A stretch of 64,000 nucleotides of DNA from DAIDKA01 sp049792815. GTDB lineage: Bacteria > Pseudomonadota > Gammaproteobacteria > Steroidobacterales > Steroidobacteraceae. The stretch is taken from NCBI GenBank assembly GCA_049792815.1, contig JBARBG010000160.1:1-64000 (forward strand). Reading direction: 5' to 3'. A program made the translations under genes and the position numbers. This document shows, piece by piece, positions 48,606-58,213 of this stretch (positions are counted from its first letter, which is position 1; each line of letters opens with the position of its first letter). Below the pieces are notes generated by a model, which worked only from the letters and a program-made list of their open reading frames with translations, had not been told where the DNA came from and made no database searches.

Positions 48606-50537
48606 ATGGCCGCCGCGGGGTTGGCGCTGCTGGCCCTGAGCTTGCCGGTCTGCGCGGCGGATCCGCAAAGTTACAAGGTCCGGCTGGAGGGGGCGGTATC
48701 CGGCGACATCGCCTCCACGCTCGCGGCCAGCTCCGATCTGGTCAGCCTGCGCAAGTCCGCGCCCGTGAGTCCCCCCGGTCTGATCCTGCGTGCCCGCAGC
48801 GATACGGTGCGACTGAAGACGGTCCTGGAAAGCTACGGCTACTATCAAAGCGCGGTAACCGCCACCATCGACGCCGATCCGCTGGTCAGTGCCGATCTGG
48901 CCGACAAGCTGGCGGCATTGCCGGCGGGCAGGGATGCCACGGTGGTCGTGACTTACGTTGCAGGCCCGCTGTATCACCTGGGCAAGATCACCCTCGAGGG
49001 GGACCTGCCGCCTGACCTGCGTGAGCTGCTGGACCTGCACACCGGACAGCCGGCCGTGGCCGCCGATGTGATCAATGCGGGCACGCGCCTGCTGCGGGCG
49101 CTGCAGGACAAGGGCTACGCCTTTGCCAAGGTCGTAGGGCCGATAGCCTATGAAGTACCCGCGACGCGCGAACTGGCGGTGAACTATACGGTGACCACGG
49201 GAATGACCGCGCGCTTCGGCGCCATTGCGGTCACCGGACTGCAGCGCACCCGTGAGCAGGCCGTGCTCTCGCGGCTGGGCTTGCAGCGTGGTGACCCGTA
49301 CAGCGCCGATGCGATTGACAGGGCCCGGCGCAATTTGCTGGCCATGGGCGTGTTCGGCACCGTGGTTGCCGATATCGCAACGGCACCCGGCACCGACGGT
49401 TCGGTGCCCGTGACCTTTCGGGTCACCGAACGCAAGCGCCACGCAGTCGTCCTGGATGCCAAGTATTCCACTGACCTCGGCGGCAGTGGCGGTGTGACCT
49501 GGTCTGACAACAACCTGTTCGCCCACGCCGAACAGCTCACCGTGAATGCCCAGATCATCAATCTCAATGGCAGTGCCACCAATGGCGTGGGTTATGACAC
49601 CAGTGCGCGGCTGGCCATCCCCGAATTTCGCAATCCGCAGCAGACCCTGCAGTTCTCGCTCACGGCGATCCAGCAGCCGCTTCTGATCTACGACCAGAAC
49701 GCGGAAACCGCCGGCATCACGCTGACGCGCAATCTCTCGAAGATCTGGAGCGCCAGCGTCGGATTCACCGCCACCGAAGACCAGATCAAGCAGCCGCAGG
49801 AACAATTCGTCATTGGGGGTTTGGACAAGAGCACCTTCTATTACACGCTGTTCGCCATTCCCCTGAGCCTGCGCTATGACTCCACCGATGTGTCCTCGAT
49901 CCTGCTTGATCCCACCCACGGCCTGCGCGCGGCGCTGACGGTGTCGCCGACGCTGTCCCTGGGGCCGCCCAATGCCACTTATGTCATCACCCAGATCCGC
50001 GCCTCGGCCTACCTGGACCTGCATGCCTTATCATTAACGGACCCGGGCCGAACGGTCATTGCGGTGCACGGTCTATATGGTTATGCGCAGGGCGCGAGGG
50101 TGACTGACCTGCCGCCGGATCAGCGTTTCTATGCAGGCGGCAGCGGCAGCGTGCGGGGCTACCCTTTTGAGTCCGTGGGCCCGCAGTTTTCCGACCCGAA
50201 GTACCTGAACACCACGCCGCAGAACGCCCAGGCGCTGCTCGGTTCGGGCTTCTCCATCAACACGCCGATCGGCGGCGTCGCGGTCAATGCGGTGAGCGTG
50301 GAATTGCGGCAACGGGTCGGGCGCAACTATGGTTTCGCGTTGTTCGCCGACGCCGGACGCGTCGCCCAGACGGCACTGCCGTTCAGCGGCCAGTACACCG
50401 TGGGTCTGGGCACCGGCCTGCGTTACTACACGCCCATTGGTCCGTTGCGGCTGGATATTGCCTTTCCCATGCACATCTTGCCTGCGCCGAACAATGCTCA
50501 TTTCGAACTGTATATAGGACTGGGACAATCTTTCTGA
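48606..50537 (+). CDS. tamA: TamA-like Omp85-family outer-membrane protein
   Basis: A protein of about 643 residues: a signal-like segment, three POTRA-type domains (to about 300; YKVRLEGAVSGD, YHLGKITLEGDL, ARFGAIAVTGLQRT) and a 16-strand barrel with the Omp85 loop motif GGSGSVRGYPFESVGP and a C-terminal YIGLGQSF. TamA works with TamB to move lipids and proteins to the outer membrane. The start is uncertain: ATG 48606 gives a signal peptide without positive charge, while the codons just upstream (KAGRR) would supply one but offer no standard start. Its stop overlaps the tamB start (TGATG). Confidence 0.88.
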   Translation: MAAAGLALLALSLPVCAADPQSYKVRLEGAVSGDIASTLAASSDLVSLRKSAPVSPPGLILRARSDTVRLKTVLESYGYYQSAVTATIDADPLVSADLADKLAALPAGRDATVVVTYVAGPLYHLGKITLEGDLPPDLRELLDLHTGQPAVAADVINAGTRLLRALQDKGYAFAKVVGPIAYEVPATRELAVNYTVTTGMTARFGAIAVTGLQRTREQAVLSRLGLQRGDPYSADAIDRARRNLLAMGVFGTVVADIATAPGTDGSVPVTFRVTERKRHAVVLDAKYSTDLGGSGGVTWSDNNLFAHAEQLTVNAQIINLNGSATNGVGYDTSARLAIPEFRNPQQTLQFSLTAIQQPLLIYDQNAETAGITLTRNLSKIWSASVGFTATEDQIKQPQEQFVIGGLDKSTFYYTLFAIPLSLRYDSTDVSSILLDPTHGLRAALTVSPTLSLGPPNATYVITQIRASAYLDLHALSLTDPGRTVIAVHGLYGYAQGARVTDLPPDQRFYAGGSGSVRGYPFESVGPQFSDPKYLNTTPQNAQALLGSGFSINTPIGGVAVNAVSVELRQRVGRNYGFALFADAGRVAQTALPFSGQYTVGLGTGLRYYTPIGPLRLDIAFPMHILPAPNNAHFELYIGLGQSF

Positions 50538-53500
50538 TGACCCGCCGGTTGCGCATCACACTGATCGTTGCCGCAGTACCGGTGGTGCTGGTCGGGCTGC
50601 TGTGGGTGGCGCTGCTGACGGTGGGCAACACCGTGTGGGGTCGACAGCACATCGAGGCGCTGGTCGCCTTCCTCACCCATGACAACGTGCGCCTGCACGG
50701 ACTGGGCGGGCAGCTGCCGGATCGTCCTACCTTGCAGAAACTGGAACTCGCGGACTCGCACGGTATCTGGCTGACGGCGCAGAACTTGGAGGCGGTGTGG
50801 GATCCGTGGGCACTGCTGCAGCGGCGGGTTGCCGTGCAGAGCGCTCATGCGCAGCGTATCGACTGGTCGCGCCTGCCCGTCGCAGGTTCGCGCCGCACCC
50901 GTCACGCCGGCATTCCCGACATTGATGTCCATGAGGCAACGGCGGACGCGGTGGGCCTGAGTGCAGCGCTCGCCGGTACCGCCGCCACGCTGAACCTGCA
51001 TGCCAGCGCGCACCTGCGCAGTATCACTGACATGACGTTGGCCTTTGCCGGGACCCGGCTGGACGGGATGGGCACTTATTCACTGCAGCTGACGTTTGAC
51101 CGAACACGCATGGACGGCGCCTTGCGGCTGCGCGAACCTGCCCATGGGCCGTTCGCGGGCCTGGCAGGGGTGCCGGCAATAGGTGAGGTGGTGGTCGCGG
51201 GCGATCTGGCCGGACCGCGGCAGGCCGAACGCGTCAACCTGCAGGCCGACCTCGGCGCGCTGCATGCCCATGCCACCGGCGTCGTGGATCTGGTGCATGG
51301 ATCGGCGAATCTCGAATATGCCGCCGACGCGAGCGCGATGGCACCGCGTGCCGATGTGTCGTGGCAGCAGCTGCATGTTCGCGGCAACTGGCAAGGCTCG
51401 CTGGCCACGGCGCTGGCAACCGGCGAAGTCCAGGCGCACGGGCTGCAACTGCCCGGCGAGGTCAGGATCGCCGCACTCAACGCCGCACTCCAAGCGCGCG
51501 CCGGAGATCTCACGGCCCATGCGACCATCGAGGGTGCCTCGGCCCCGGGTGTGCCCAGCGGCCTGTTTGCAACCGCGCCACTGGTGGCGGAGGGTTCGAT
51601 ACAGCTGGCCCGGGCGACCCGTCCCTTTGAGCTGCGGGTGTCGCATCCGAGCGTGAATTTGCATGCCAAGGGGCAGGCGGCCGGTACGCCCGAGGTCGAT
51701 GCCGATATCGAGACTGCCAATGTCGCACCGCTGCTGCAGGCACTGCAGCTGGGTCTCACCGGCCCGCTGCGGCTGCATGCGCGGGTGCAGCGCGACGGCA
51801 ATGAAGCCAAACTGCGCGTGACCGCCAACGGCAATCTTGATTCCACGCTGGTTCAGCTGCACGGCTGGCTGCGCGGACCGGAAACGGCGGACCTGCGCGC
51901 CACCTATCAGGCGTCCGGTCTCACCCTCGAGGATTCCGTGGTCAGCAACCGGGCGCTGAGCCTTGCGGCCTCGGGCCTGCTGTCCGCGCCCGCGGGCTCC
52001 GATGCACCCTGGACCGTGGCCGCGAAAATCCACGCCACGCTGGCGGACCTGTCGATCCTGCTGCCCTCGCTCTCCGGCCACGCTGACATTCGCGCGCAGA
52101 TCAGCGGCAGCACCGTTGCATTGCGCACGGCTGGCGATCTGGAGGCGACGCTGGCGGTAGCGGGCACTGCGGCCGGCAACGTGCGTGGGACTTTCGATGT
52201 GGCCGGCCTGCCACGCGCGCCGCAAGCCCAGGTCAGTCTGCGCGGTTCGCTGGCCGCCCGACCGGTGACCCTGCAGGCGCAGGTGCAGGTCACACCGGGC
52301 GAGGCCGTGCATATCGACCTGGCGGACGCGGACTGGGAGAGTCTGCACGCGCAGGGTAATCTCACCCTGGGTCTGCGGGATCTGGATCGTTCTGAAGGCC
52401 AGCTGAAATGGTCGATCGCGGATCTCGCGGACTTGAATCCACTGCTGGGCCAGCACTTCGCGGGCCAGCTCTCCGGGGGCTTGAACCTGGTCCCGGCCGG
52501 CAACGGGTCCGCGCTCGCCAGCACCAGCCTTGAGGTCAACGGCGTGGGCCTGCAGATCGGCGCACAGAAGTTCGATGCCACGCTCAGCGGCACGGGTCCG
52601 TTGCATGCGCTGCAACTGACCCTCGCCGCGCAGGCCGCCATACTGGGCAAGCCGGCCAGCCTCAAAGCCCTGGGCCAGCTGCAGACCCAGCAACGCGCTT
52701 TGACCGTGAGCGCCGCGAATGCCACGGTGCACGCGGTCGATCTGAAGCTGGAACAGCCTGCGCTGCTGGATTTCGCGCACGGACTGACGGTGTCCGGATT
52801 GCGAATTGGGGCAGCCGACGCGCACCTGAAGGCGGAGGGTCAGGTCCTGCCGCAGTTGCACGTGAATGCCGAACTTGTCGATGCGACCCCGGGGCTCATC
52901 GACGCCATCCTGCCGGGCTATCTGGACTCAGGAACTCTGAAGGCCAGCTTGCAGCTGCAGGGCAGTGTCGCTCATCCTCTGGGTCAGCTGCGCGTGGCGG
53001 GTACCGATCTGCGTGCACCGGGCGATGCGGGCAGCCTGCCACCGGTGCAGCTGACCGCCGCGGCGGACCTGGCCAGCTCTGGCGCCCGCATCACGCTGCA
53101 CTCCTCGGCCGGGGATGCCACCCACATGAATGTCGAGGGCTCGATTCCCTGGAATGCTCCGCTGGCGGTGACTTTGAGCGGCAACGTCGATCTCGCGCGC
53201 TTCAATCCGCTGCTCGAGGGTGCCGGGCGGCGCATCAGTGGCAAGATCGATGTCAACGCGCAGCTGGCTGGAACTCTGGCAGCGCCAACCGTGAAGGGCT
53301 CAGTGCAATTGCACAAGGGGACCGTCCACGACTACCGGCACGGCATTGATCTGACGGAGATCGAGGGGGTGCTGGAGGGAACGGAGAACCAACTGCGCAT
53401 CACCCAGCTGACGGGACATGCGGCAGCGGGAACCATCGCGGTCAGCGGTACGCTCGGCGTGCTGCAGGGCGGCTGGCCGGTGGATCTGAAGCTCACCGCT

Positions 53501-54487
53501 CGCAACGCCCAGCCGTTCGCCAGCAGCATCGTCACCGGCAACGTCAATGCCGACCTCACCCTCACCGGCACCGTGCTGCATCAACTGACGCTTGGCGGCA
53601 GCGTGCTGATCAATCACGCGACCGTGGAAATACCGAATGATTTCCCGCCCAATGTCGCGGTCCTGGATGTGCGCCGGCCAGGACAGGTCGTGAACCCGCC
53701 GCCCTACGGCCCGGTGTTCAACTTCAATGTGAGTGTGAACGCGCCGCGCCAGATTCTGGTACGCGGTCGCGGCCTGGAGGCCGAGCTCGGCGGTCGCCTG
53801 CAGATCGGCGGCACGGCGCGGGCGCCGGCGATCGATGGCGGCTTCGACCTGCAGCGTGGCCTGTTCACCTTGGCCGGCAGCCGGCTCAATTTCATATCCG
53901 GCCGGGTCAGCTTCACCGGCGCGGATATCACCGGCAAGATCGACCCGACTCTGGATTTCACCGCCCAGTCCAACACGGTCGATACCACCGTGACCCTGCG
54001 CATCACCGGCGTCGCCGATGCGCCGCAGTTCGAGTTGAGCAGCGTGCCGCAACTGCCGCAGGATGAAATCCTGGCGCGCCTGCTGTTCGGCGAGAGCGCC
54101 GGCCAGCTGACCGCGCTGCAGGCGGCGCAGATCGCCACCGCACTCGTGACTCTGACCGGCGTCGGCACCGGCCTGAATCCCCTGGTGGAGATTCAGAAGC
54201 ACCTGGGTTTGGATCGGCTGGCGGTGGGCAGCAATGACACGGGCATCCCGGGCGGTACCCAGAACAACGGCGCGACCATTGAAGCGGGGCGCTATGTGAC
54301 CAACCGCATCTTTGTCGACCTCAAACAGAACACCACCGGTGCCACGCAGCTGCAGGTGCAGGTGGACCTGACGAGCAAGCTGAAACTTCAGACCCAGGTG
54401 GGCACGGGCACGGCTACCGTGCAGGGCACGACTCCGGACAACGATCCGGGCAGCAGCGTGGGCCTATCGTACCGGTTTGAGTATTGA
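50537..54487 (+). CDS. tamB: TamB (translocation and assembly module, DUF490)
   Basis: A 1316-residue protein with one N-terminal membrane helix (about 8-27), a very long repeat-rich beta domain (AsmA-like/beta-taco) and the conserved DUF490 C-terminus (ILVRGRGLEAELGGRLQI-type strand, then DEILARLLFGESAGQLTALQA, SSVGLSYRFEY). Homologues form a hydrophobic groove bridging the two membranes and carry phospholipids outward, with TamA as outer-membrane partner. The ATG overlaps the tamA stop by one base. The 3' end overlaps the convergent methyltransferase gene by 24 bases. Confidence 0.94.
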   Translation: MTRRLRITLIVAAVPVVLVGLLWVALLTVGNTVWGRQHIEALVAFLTHDNVRLHGLGGQLPDRPTLQKLELADSHGIWLTAQNLEAVWDPWALLQRRVAVQSAHAQRIDWSRLPVAGSRRTRHAGIPDIDVHEATADAVGLSAALAGTAATLNLHASAHLRSITDMTLAFAGTRLDGMGTYSLQLTFDRTRMDGALRLREPAHGPFAGLAGVPAIGEVVVAGDLAGPRQAERVNLQADLGALHAHATGVVDLVHGSANLEYAADASAMAPRADVSWQQLHVRGNWQGSLATALATGEVQAHGLQLPGEVRIAALNAALQARAGDLTAHATIEGASAPGVPSGLFATAPLVAEGSIQLARATRPFELRVSHPSVNLHAKGQAAGTPEVDADIETANVAPLLQALQLGLTGPLRLHARVQRDGNEAKLRVTANGNLDSTLVQLHGWLRGPETADLRATYQASGLTLEDSVVSNRALSLAASGLLSAPAGSDAPWTVAAKIHATLADLSILLPSLSGHADIRAQISGSTVALRTAGDLEATLAVAGTAAGNVRGTFDVAGLPRAPQAQVSLRGSLAARPVTLQAQVQVTPGEAVHIDLADADWESLHAQGNLTLGLRDLDRSEGQLKWSIADLADLNPLLGQHFAGQLSGGLNLVPAGNGSALASTSLEVNGVGLQIGAQKFDATLSGTGPLHALQLTLAAQAAILGKPASLKALGQLQTQQRALTVSAANATVHAVDLKLEQPALLDFAHGLTVSGLRIGAADAHLKAEGQVLPQLHVNAELVDATPGLIDAILPGYLDSGTLKASLQLQGSVAHPLGQLRVAGTDLRAPGDAGSLPPVQLTAAADLASSGARITLHSSAGDATHMNVEGSIPWNAPLAVTLSGNVDLARFNPLLEGAGRRISGKIDVNAQLAGTLAAPTVKGSVQLHKGTVHDYRHGIDLTEIEGVLEGTENQLRITQLTGHAAAGTIAVSGTLGVLQGGWPVDLKLTARNAQPFASSIVTGNVNADLTLTGTVLHQLTLGGSVLINHATVEIPNDFPPNVAVLDVRRPGQVVNPPPYGPVFNFNVSVNAPRQILVRGRGLEAELGGRLQIGGTARAPAIDGGFDLQRGLFTLAGSRLNFISGRVSFTGADITGKIDPTLDFTAQSNTVDTTVTLRITGVADAPQFELSSVPQLPQDEILARLLFGESAGQLTALQAAQIATALVTLTGVGTGLNPLVEIQKHLGLDRLAVGSNDTGIPGGTQNNGATIEAGRYVTNRIFVDLKQNTTGATQLQVQVDLTSKLKLQTQVGTGTATVQGTTPDNDPGSSVGLSYRFEY

Positions 54488-55309
54488 GCGGCCCAGGACC
54501 CCATCGAGGGCGCGGCGCGCCTTAAAACCGCATTGCTGCAGGCGGCGCAGCACCTCCCCGGCAAGGTCGCGGCCGCTCGAGAGCGAGTTGGGACTGCCCG
54601 TGTAGTGAAACAGCGTGCCGCCCGGCCGCAGCACGCGGGCCAGCTGCTGATAGAAGGTGCGCGCATACAGTTCCCCGGCGATGCCGAAGCGCGGCGGGTC
54701 GTGAAGGATTACGTCAATGCTCGCATCAGCAAGCGTCGTGATATGCCGTTCAACGGCGACGTTGAGCACCTCGAGCACGGCATTCGGCCGCGGCGACCAC
54801 GGGTTCAGCTCACGCAGCCACAGGACCTGCGGATTTTTTTCGCAGGACAGGACCTGCCGGGCACCCAGGCGCTGGCACCAGGCCGCGAAATAGCCCAGTC
54901 CCCCGCAGGTATCCAGGACGCGGCGCCGCCGCACGCCCACCAGTTCAACCTTGCGCCGTGCGTCCTCAAAGGGTGACAGACTGGCGCTGGGCAGCATCTT
55001 GATGCCATCGATTTCGAAGGTCGGCGCACCCCATTGCGTGGGTACCAGCTTGATCAGCGACCCGACGTAGGTCGCCGCCGGCTCGAAGCCGGTGCCGGTC
55101 CAGTAATAGATGGTGCGGTCCTTGAGCGCGTCCGGCCAGGGGTACTGCGCGTCGCCGCACGCAAAGCCCGCCGCTGCGACACCGACCTCAGACACCGTGA
55201 GGCCCAGGTCCAGCGAGCAGCTGCAGCGGGCGGCACCGTCGCGCAGCGCCTGCGCCATCAGGGCCAGATTTTCGGCGGTCAGCAGCGGTCTGCGACCGAC
55301 CGCGATCAA
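54464..55309 (-). CDS. Class I SAM-dependent methyltransferase-like protein
   Basis: A 281-residue protein with a Rossmann methyltransferase core: motif I VLDTCGGLGYFAAW (about 130-143), acidic strand VLSCEKNPQVLWL, DVILHDPPRFG and RVLRPGGTLFHYTGSP. An N-terminal 115-residue domain precedes it (CSCSLDLGLTVSEVGV). DPPR resembles the NPPY/DPPY motif of N-methyltransferases, and the fold also fits spermidine synthase-like relatives. The start is TTG 55309, overlapping the dsbA stop (TTGA). The substrate is unknown. Confidence 0.78.
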   Translation of the reverse strand: MIAVGRRPLLTAENLALMAQALRDGAARCSCSLDLGLTVSEVGVAAAGFACGDAQYPWPDALKDRTIYYWTGTGFEPAATYVGSLIKLVPTQWGAPTFEIDGIKMLPSASLSPFEDARRKVELVGVRRRRVLDTCGGLGYFAAWCQRLGARQVLSCEKNPQVLWLRELNPWSPRPNAVLEVLNVAVERHITTLADASIDVILHDPPRFGIAGELYARTFYQQLARVLRPGGTLFHYTGSPNSLSSGRDLAGEVLRRLQQCGFKARRALDGVLGRSILKPVR

Positions 55310-55980
55310 TGAGATTCCTTGGCCACCAGGTATTTCACCAGCTGCAGCACCTGATTGGCACCCCCGGCGCTCTCCACGTTCAGGCGGTACTTGCCGTTCA
55401 CGACTATGGTGGGTGTGGAATCCACCTGGCCGTGCAATACATAAGCATCGTCGGCCTTGACCTTCACGTCCACGGCGAAGGACTGGCTGACGGCAATGAA
55501 CTTGTCGACCGGCACGCCGGTCAGCTTGTTGTAGATCCTGGCGGCGTCCGCAATGCTGGGCAGCGGGTTTCTGATGCGATTGGTTTGCGGATCCACGATC
55601 GACATTTCGCCGCTTTTCCAGATGGCATCGAAAATCCCATCATTGGCGCGGTCGGCCACGCCCAGCGCTGCGGCCGTCACATAGGCGCGCTGGAGCATCG
55701 GCCAGTCCTCGGCCGCATTGAATGAGGCCGGCACCTGGTTGAACACGGCATTGGGCGGCAGTTCCGCCTTCAACTGCTTGACGACGGGGCGGAACTCGGA
55801 GCAGTGCGGGCAACCGTAGGAGAACACCTCGGTCACTTCCACCTTTCCAGGCGGCGCGCTGGTATGCAGCGCGGGAATGATCAGAAAATAATTCTGACCC
55901 TCGGTCCAGGCGGTCTGGGCCGAAGCCACCAGGGGCAGGGTGCTGGCGAGCAGCGTCAACAGTGCAAGGCGTCGATTCAT
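55306..55980 (-). CDS. dsbA: DsbA-family thiol:disulfide interchange protein
   Basis: A 224-residue periplasmic oxidoreductase with a signal peptide ending near ASA-QTA, the active site CPHC (Cys57-Cys60) in EVFSYGCPHCSEF, and the cis-Pro loop STPTIVVNG. It introduces disulfides into exported proteins. No dsbB is adjacent. ATG 55980 begins MNRRLALL. The stop overlaps the TTG of the methyltransferase. It is preceded at 23 bases by the glucokinase-like gene on the same strand. Confidence 0.92.
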   Translation of the reverse strand: MNRRLALLTLLASTLPLVASAQTAWTEGQNYFLIIPALHTSAPPGKVEVTEVFSYGCPHCSEFRPVVKQLKAELPPNAVFNQVPASFNAAEDWPMLQRAYVTAAALGVADRANDGIFDAIWKSGEMSIVDPQTNRIRNPLPSIADAARIYNKLTGVPVDKFIAVSQSFAVDVKVKADDAYVLHGQVDSTPTIVVNGKYRLNVESAGGANQVLQLVKYLVAKESH

Positions 55981-56003
55981 GGCGGCGTGTTTCCTCGGGT
56001 TGA

Positions 56004-56720
56004 TCAAAGCGGGCGGGCCCAGGTTTTGTCGGTCCACAACCTGAAGCCGCCCTTGAAGGCATTGGCGTTGTTTCCGGCGCGCGCATGGGGCGGCAGTTGC
56101 TTGAGTTTGGCCACATTGCCGCCTCCCAGAACAACATAGTCCACTTCGAATGCGGCGCTCAAGCGTTCCACCACGTCAAGGACGGCCCGCCGCCAGCGCT
56201 TCTTGCCGAGGCGTGCAAGGCCGGCAATCCCCAGATAATCCTCGTAGGTGCGCTGCTTGCGATAGGGAAGGCGGCCCAGTTCCATGGGCTCGATGACACC
56301 GCCCAGGATCAGTGCCGAACCCAAGCCCGTCCCCAGGCCCAGGAACAGCATGCGACCCCCCTCGTAGCTGCCGATGGCCTGCATCGCGGCGTCATTGATG
56401 ATGCGCACGGGTTTGCCGAAGCCGGCCGCATAATCAAAACCCACCCAGCCGCGGCCGAGATGGTGCGGTTCGGTAAGGGGCCGGCCATGCCAGACCACGC
56501 CGGGAAAACCCATGGACACCACGTCATACTTCCACCCATGCAACATGCCGCGCACGGCCTTGAGCATCTGCGCTGGGGTCAGTTTGGGATTTGAGTCGAC
56601 GCGTCGCTCGGCGTCGTAGCCGCCGGGCACACCGGACAGCAGCGCCTTGACATGGGTGCCGCCGATATCAATGGCCAGGATGCGCCGCCTGCGGGCCGCC
56701 TTTGCTTTGGGTCTCATCAT
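56004..56720 (-). CDS. Polyphosphate glucokinase-like ROK-family kinase
   Basis: A 238-residue kinase with LAIDIGGTHVKALLSG (phosphate loop), SMGFPGVVWHG, the catalytic IINDAAMQAIGS (Asp) and FLGLGTGLGSALI. The pattern and length match ROK polyphosphate glucokinases, which phosphorylate glucose from polyphosphate or ATP. It would feed glucose, for example from beta-glucosidase action, into metabolism. The start ATG 56720 (or 56717) lies just five bases after the CCA end of tRNA-Leu, leaving no room for its own ribosome site outside the tRNA. Confidence 0.85.
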   Translation of the reverse strand: MMRPKAKAARRRRILAIDIGGTHVKALLSGVPGGYDAERRVDSNPKLTPAQMLKAVRGMLHGWKYDVVSMGFPGVVWHGRPLTEPHHLGRGWVGFDYAAGFGKPVRIINDAAMQAIGSYEGGRMLFLGLGTGLGSALILGGVIEPMELGRLPYRKQRTYEDYLGIAGLARLGKKRWRRAVLDVVERLSAAFEVDYVVLGGGNVAKLKQLPPHARAGNNANAFKGGFRLWTDKTWARPL

Positions 56721-56725
56721 GTCTA

Positions 56726-56812
56726 TGGTGCCCGGAGCCGGAATCGAACCGGCACGGAGTTGCCCCCTAGGGATTTTAAGTCCCTTGCGTCTACCAATTT
56801 CGCCATCCGGGC
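56726..56812 (-). tRNA. tRNA-Leu (anticodon TAA)
   Basis: An 87-base tRNA on the minus strand. The acceptor stem GCCCGGA pairs with TCCGGGC, then A and an encoded CCA (56726-56728). The anticodon loop CTTAAAA gives anticodon TAA, reading UUA/UUG. The long variable arm and TTCGATTCC T-loop are typical of class II tRNA-Leu. Confidence 0.95.
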
Positions 56813-56884
56813 AGCGCGGTGCCGACAGGGGACGATTCTACCCCGGGGATGGCGATAAGCTACTGAATTTGCGAGACTGATCCC

Positions 56885-57511
56885 ATGTCCGGTTCAACTT
56901 TAAGTGCGGAAAATCTGCACCTGTGGCGCGCGGAGCGGCATGTGCTCAAAGGCGTCAACCTCACGGTGAACGGCGGCGAACTGCTGCAACTGACCGGCGC
57001 CAACGGCGCGGGCAAGACGACGCTGCTGCGTGCGTTATGCGGCTTGAACCACCTGGAGGAGGGCCGCGTGTTCTGGAACCAGCGCGATGTGCGCGAGGAT
57101 CGCGAGGGGTTTCATGCCGCGCTGGTCTACCTGGGACATGAGCCGCCGCTGAAGCCGGACCTGTCGGGGGTTGAGAACTTGGGTTTCTGGACCGGCATGC
57201 GCCGGCGCATCACCCGCACCGCCATCCATGACGCCCTGGTGAGAACCGGCGCCGGCGAGTTCGCCCTGCGCCCGGTGCGTACGCTCTCGGCCGGGCAGCG
57301 CCGGCGCGTGGCCCTGGCCGGACTGATACTGGCTGCGGTGCCTTTATGGCTGCTGGATGAGCCCACTACCAATCTGGACAGCGGCGGGCAGGAACTGGTG
57401 GCGGCGCTGCTGGATGCACACCTGACTGCGGGGGGAATTGCGATCGCGGCCGTGCATCGCCGACTGGCCGTCGAGCCCGCACGGGTGCGCGAATTGAATC
57501 TCGTCGCGTGA
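56885..57511 (+). CDS. ccmA: CcmA, ATP-binding subunit of the heme exporter complex
   Basis: A 208-residue ABC ATPase with Walker A GANGAGKTT (about 38-46), signature LSAGQRRRVAL and Walker B LWLLDEPTTNLD. With CcmB and CcmC it forms the CcmABCD complex that releases heme-loaded CcmE in the periplasm. First gene of a complete System I operon. ATG 56885 follows a 70-base gap from the tRNA. The stop overlaps the ccmB ATG (TGATG). Confidence 0.94.
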   Translation: MSGSTLSAENLHLWRAERHVLKGVNLTVNGGELLQLTGANGAGKTTLLRALCGLNHLEEGRVFWNQRDVREDREGFHAALVYLGHEPPLKPDLSGVENLGFWTGMRRRITRTAIHDALVRTGAGEFALRPVRTLSAGQRRRVALAGLILAAVPLWLLDEPTTNLDSGGQELVAALLDAHLTAGGIAIAAVHRRLAVEPARVRELNLVA

Positions 57512-58206
57512 TGTCGGCACCACCCGCACTCACGCCGCCGCTGCTGGCCGCGCGTCTGGTCGTCACGCGCGATCTGATGCTGGCGTTTCGCCGGCCCGAG
57601 CAACTGCTGCATCCGCTGGCGTTTTTCGTGCTGGTGACGATGCTGTTTCCGCTGTCGGGATCCCCTGAACGGACCACCTTGCGGGTCATTGCCCCGGGTG
57701 TGTTGTGGGTCACCGCGTTGCTGGCCGCACTGCTGGCGCTGGATTTCCTGTTCCGCGATGACGCGCAGGACGGCACGCTGGAGCAATACGCCCTGTCGGG
57801 ACAGTCGCTGACCTGGCTGCTGCTGGGCAAGACCGCCGCTCACTGGCTGCTGACCGGCGTGCCGCTGTCGGTGATGGCGCCGCTGATGGGTTACACGCTG
57901 GGCGTGCCAGCTTCGGCCAGCGTCGGTATCATGCTGACCGTGGCGCTGGGGAGCCTGGCCCTGAGCTTCATCGGATCCATCGGCGCGGCATTGACCCTGG
58001 GCGCGCGGCGCGGTGGCGTGCTGCTTTCGATATTGATCCTGCCACTGGCGGCCCCGATTGTGATTTTTGGGAGCAAGGCCACAGAACTGGCCATCCGCGG
58101 GGAGGCATATGGAGCCCCCATGGAACTGCTCGGGGCCATCGTGGTCCTGTCTTTCACTCTTGCCCCCCTGGCCGCGGCCGCCGCCGTTCGCATCAGCCTG
58201 GAGTAG
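57511..58206 (+). CDS. ccmB: CcmB, membrane subunit of the heme exporter complex
   Basis: A 231-residue membrane protein with six helices. Conserved CcmB features include RRPEQLLHPLAFFVLVTMLFPL, DFLFRDDAQDGTLEQYAL and ALTLGARRGGVLLSILILPL. It is the permease partner of CcmA. ATG 57511 shares a base with the ccmA stop; GTG 57508 is an in-frame alternative. The ccmC gene follows after 7 bases. Confidence 0.93.
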   Translation: MSAPPALTPPLLAARLVVTRDLMLAFRRPEQLLHPLAFFVLVTMLFPLSGSPERTTLRVIAPGVLWVTALLAALLALDFLFRDDAQDGTLEQYALSGQSLTWLLLGKTAAHWLLTGVPLSVMAPLMGYTLGVPASASVGIMLTVALGSLALSFIGSIGAALTLGARRGGVLLSILILPLAAPIVIFGSKATELAIRGEAYGAPMELLGAIVVLSFTLAPLAAAAAVRISLE

Positions 58207-58213
58207 ACGTAAC

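Noticed and set aside
48579..50024. A 481-codon open frame antisense to tamA, and a similar 593-codon frame antisense to tamB (51080-52861).
   Set aside because: Both are low-complexity Gly/Gln/Arg-rich shadows of clearly identified genes and have no ribosome site or known domain.
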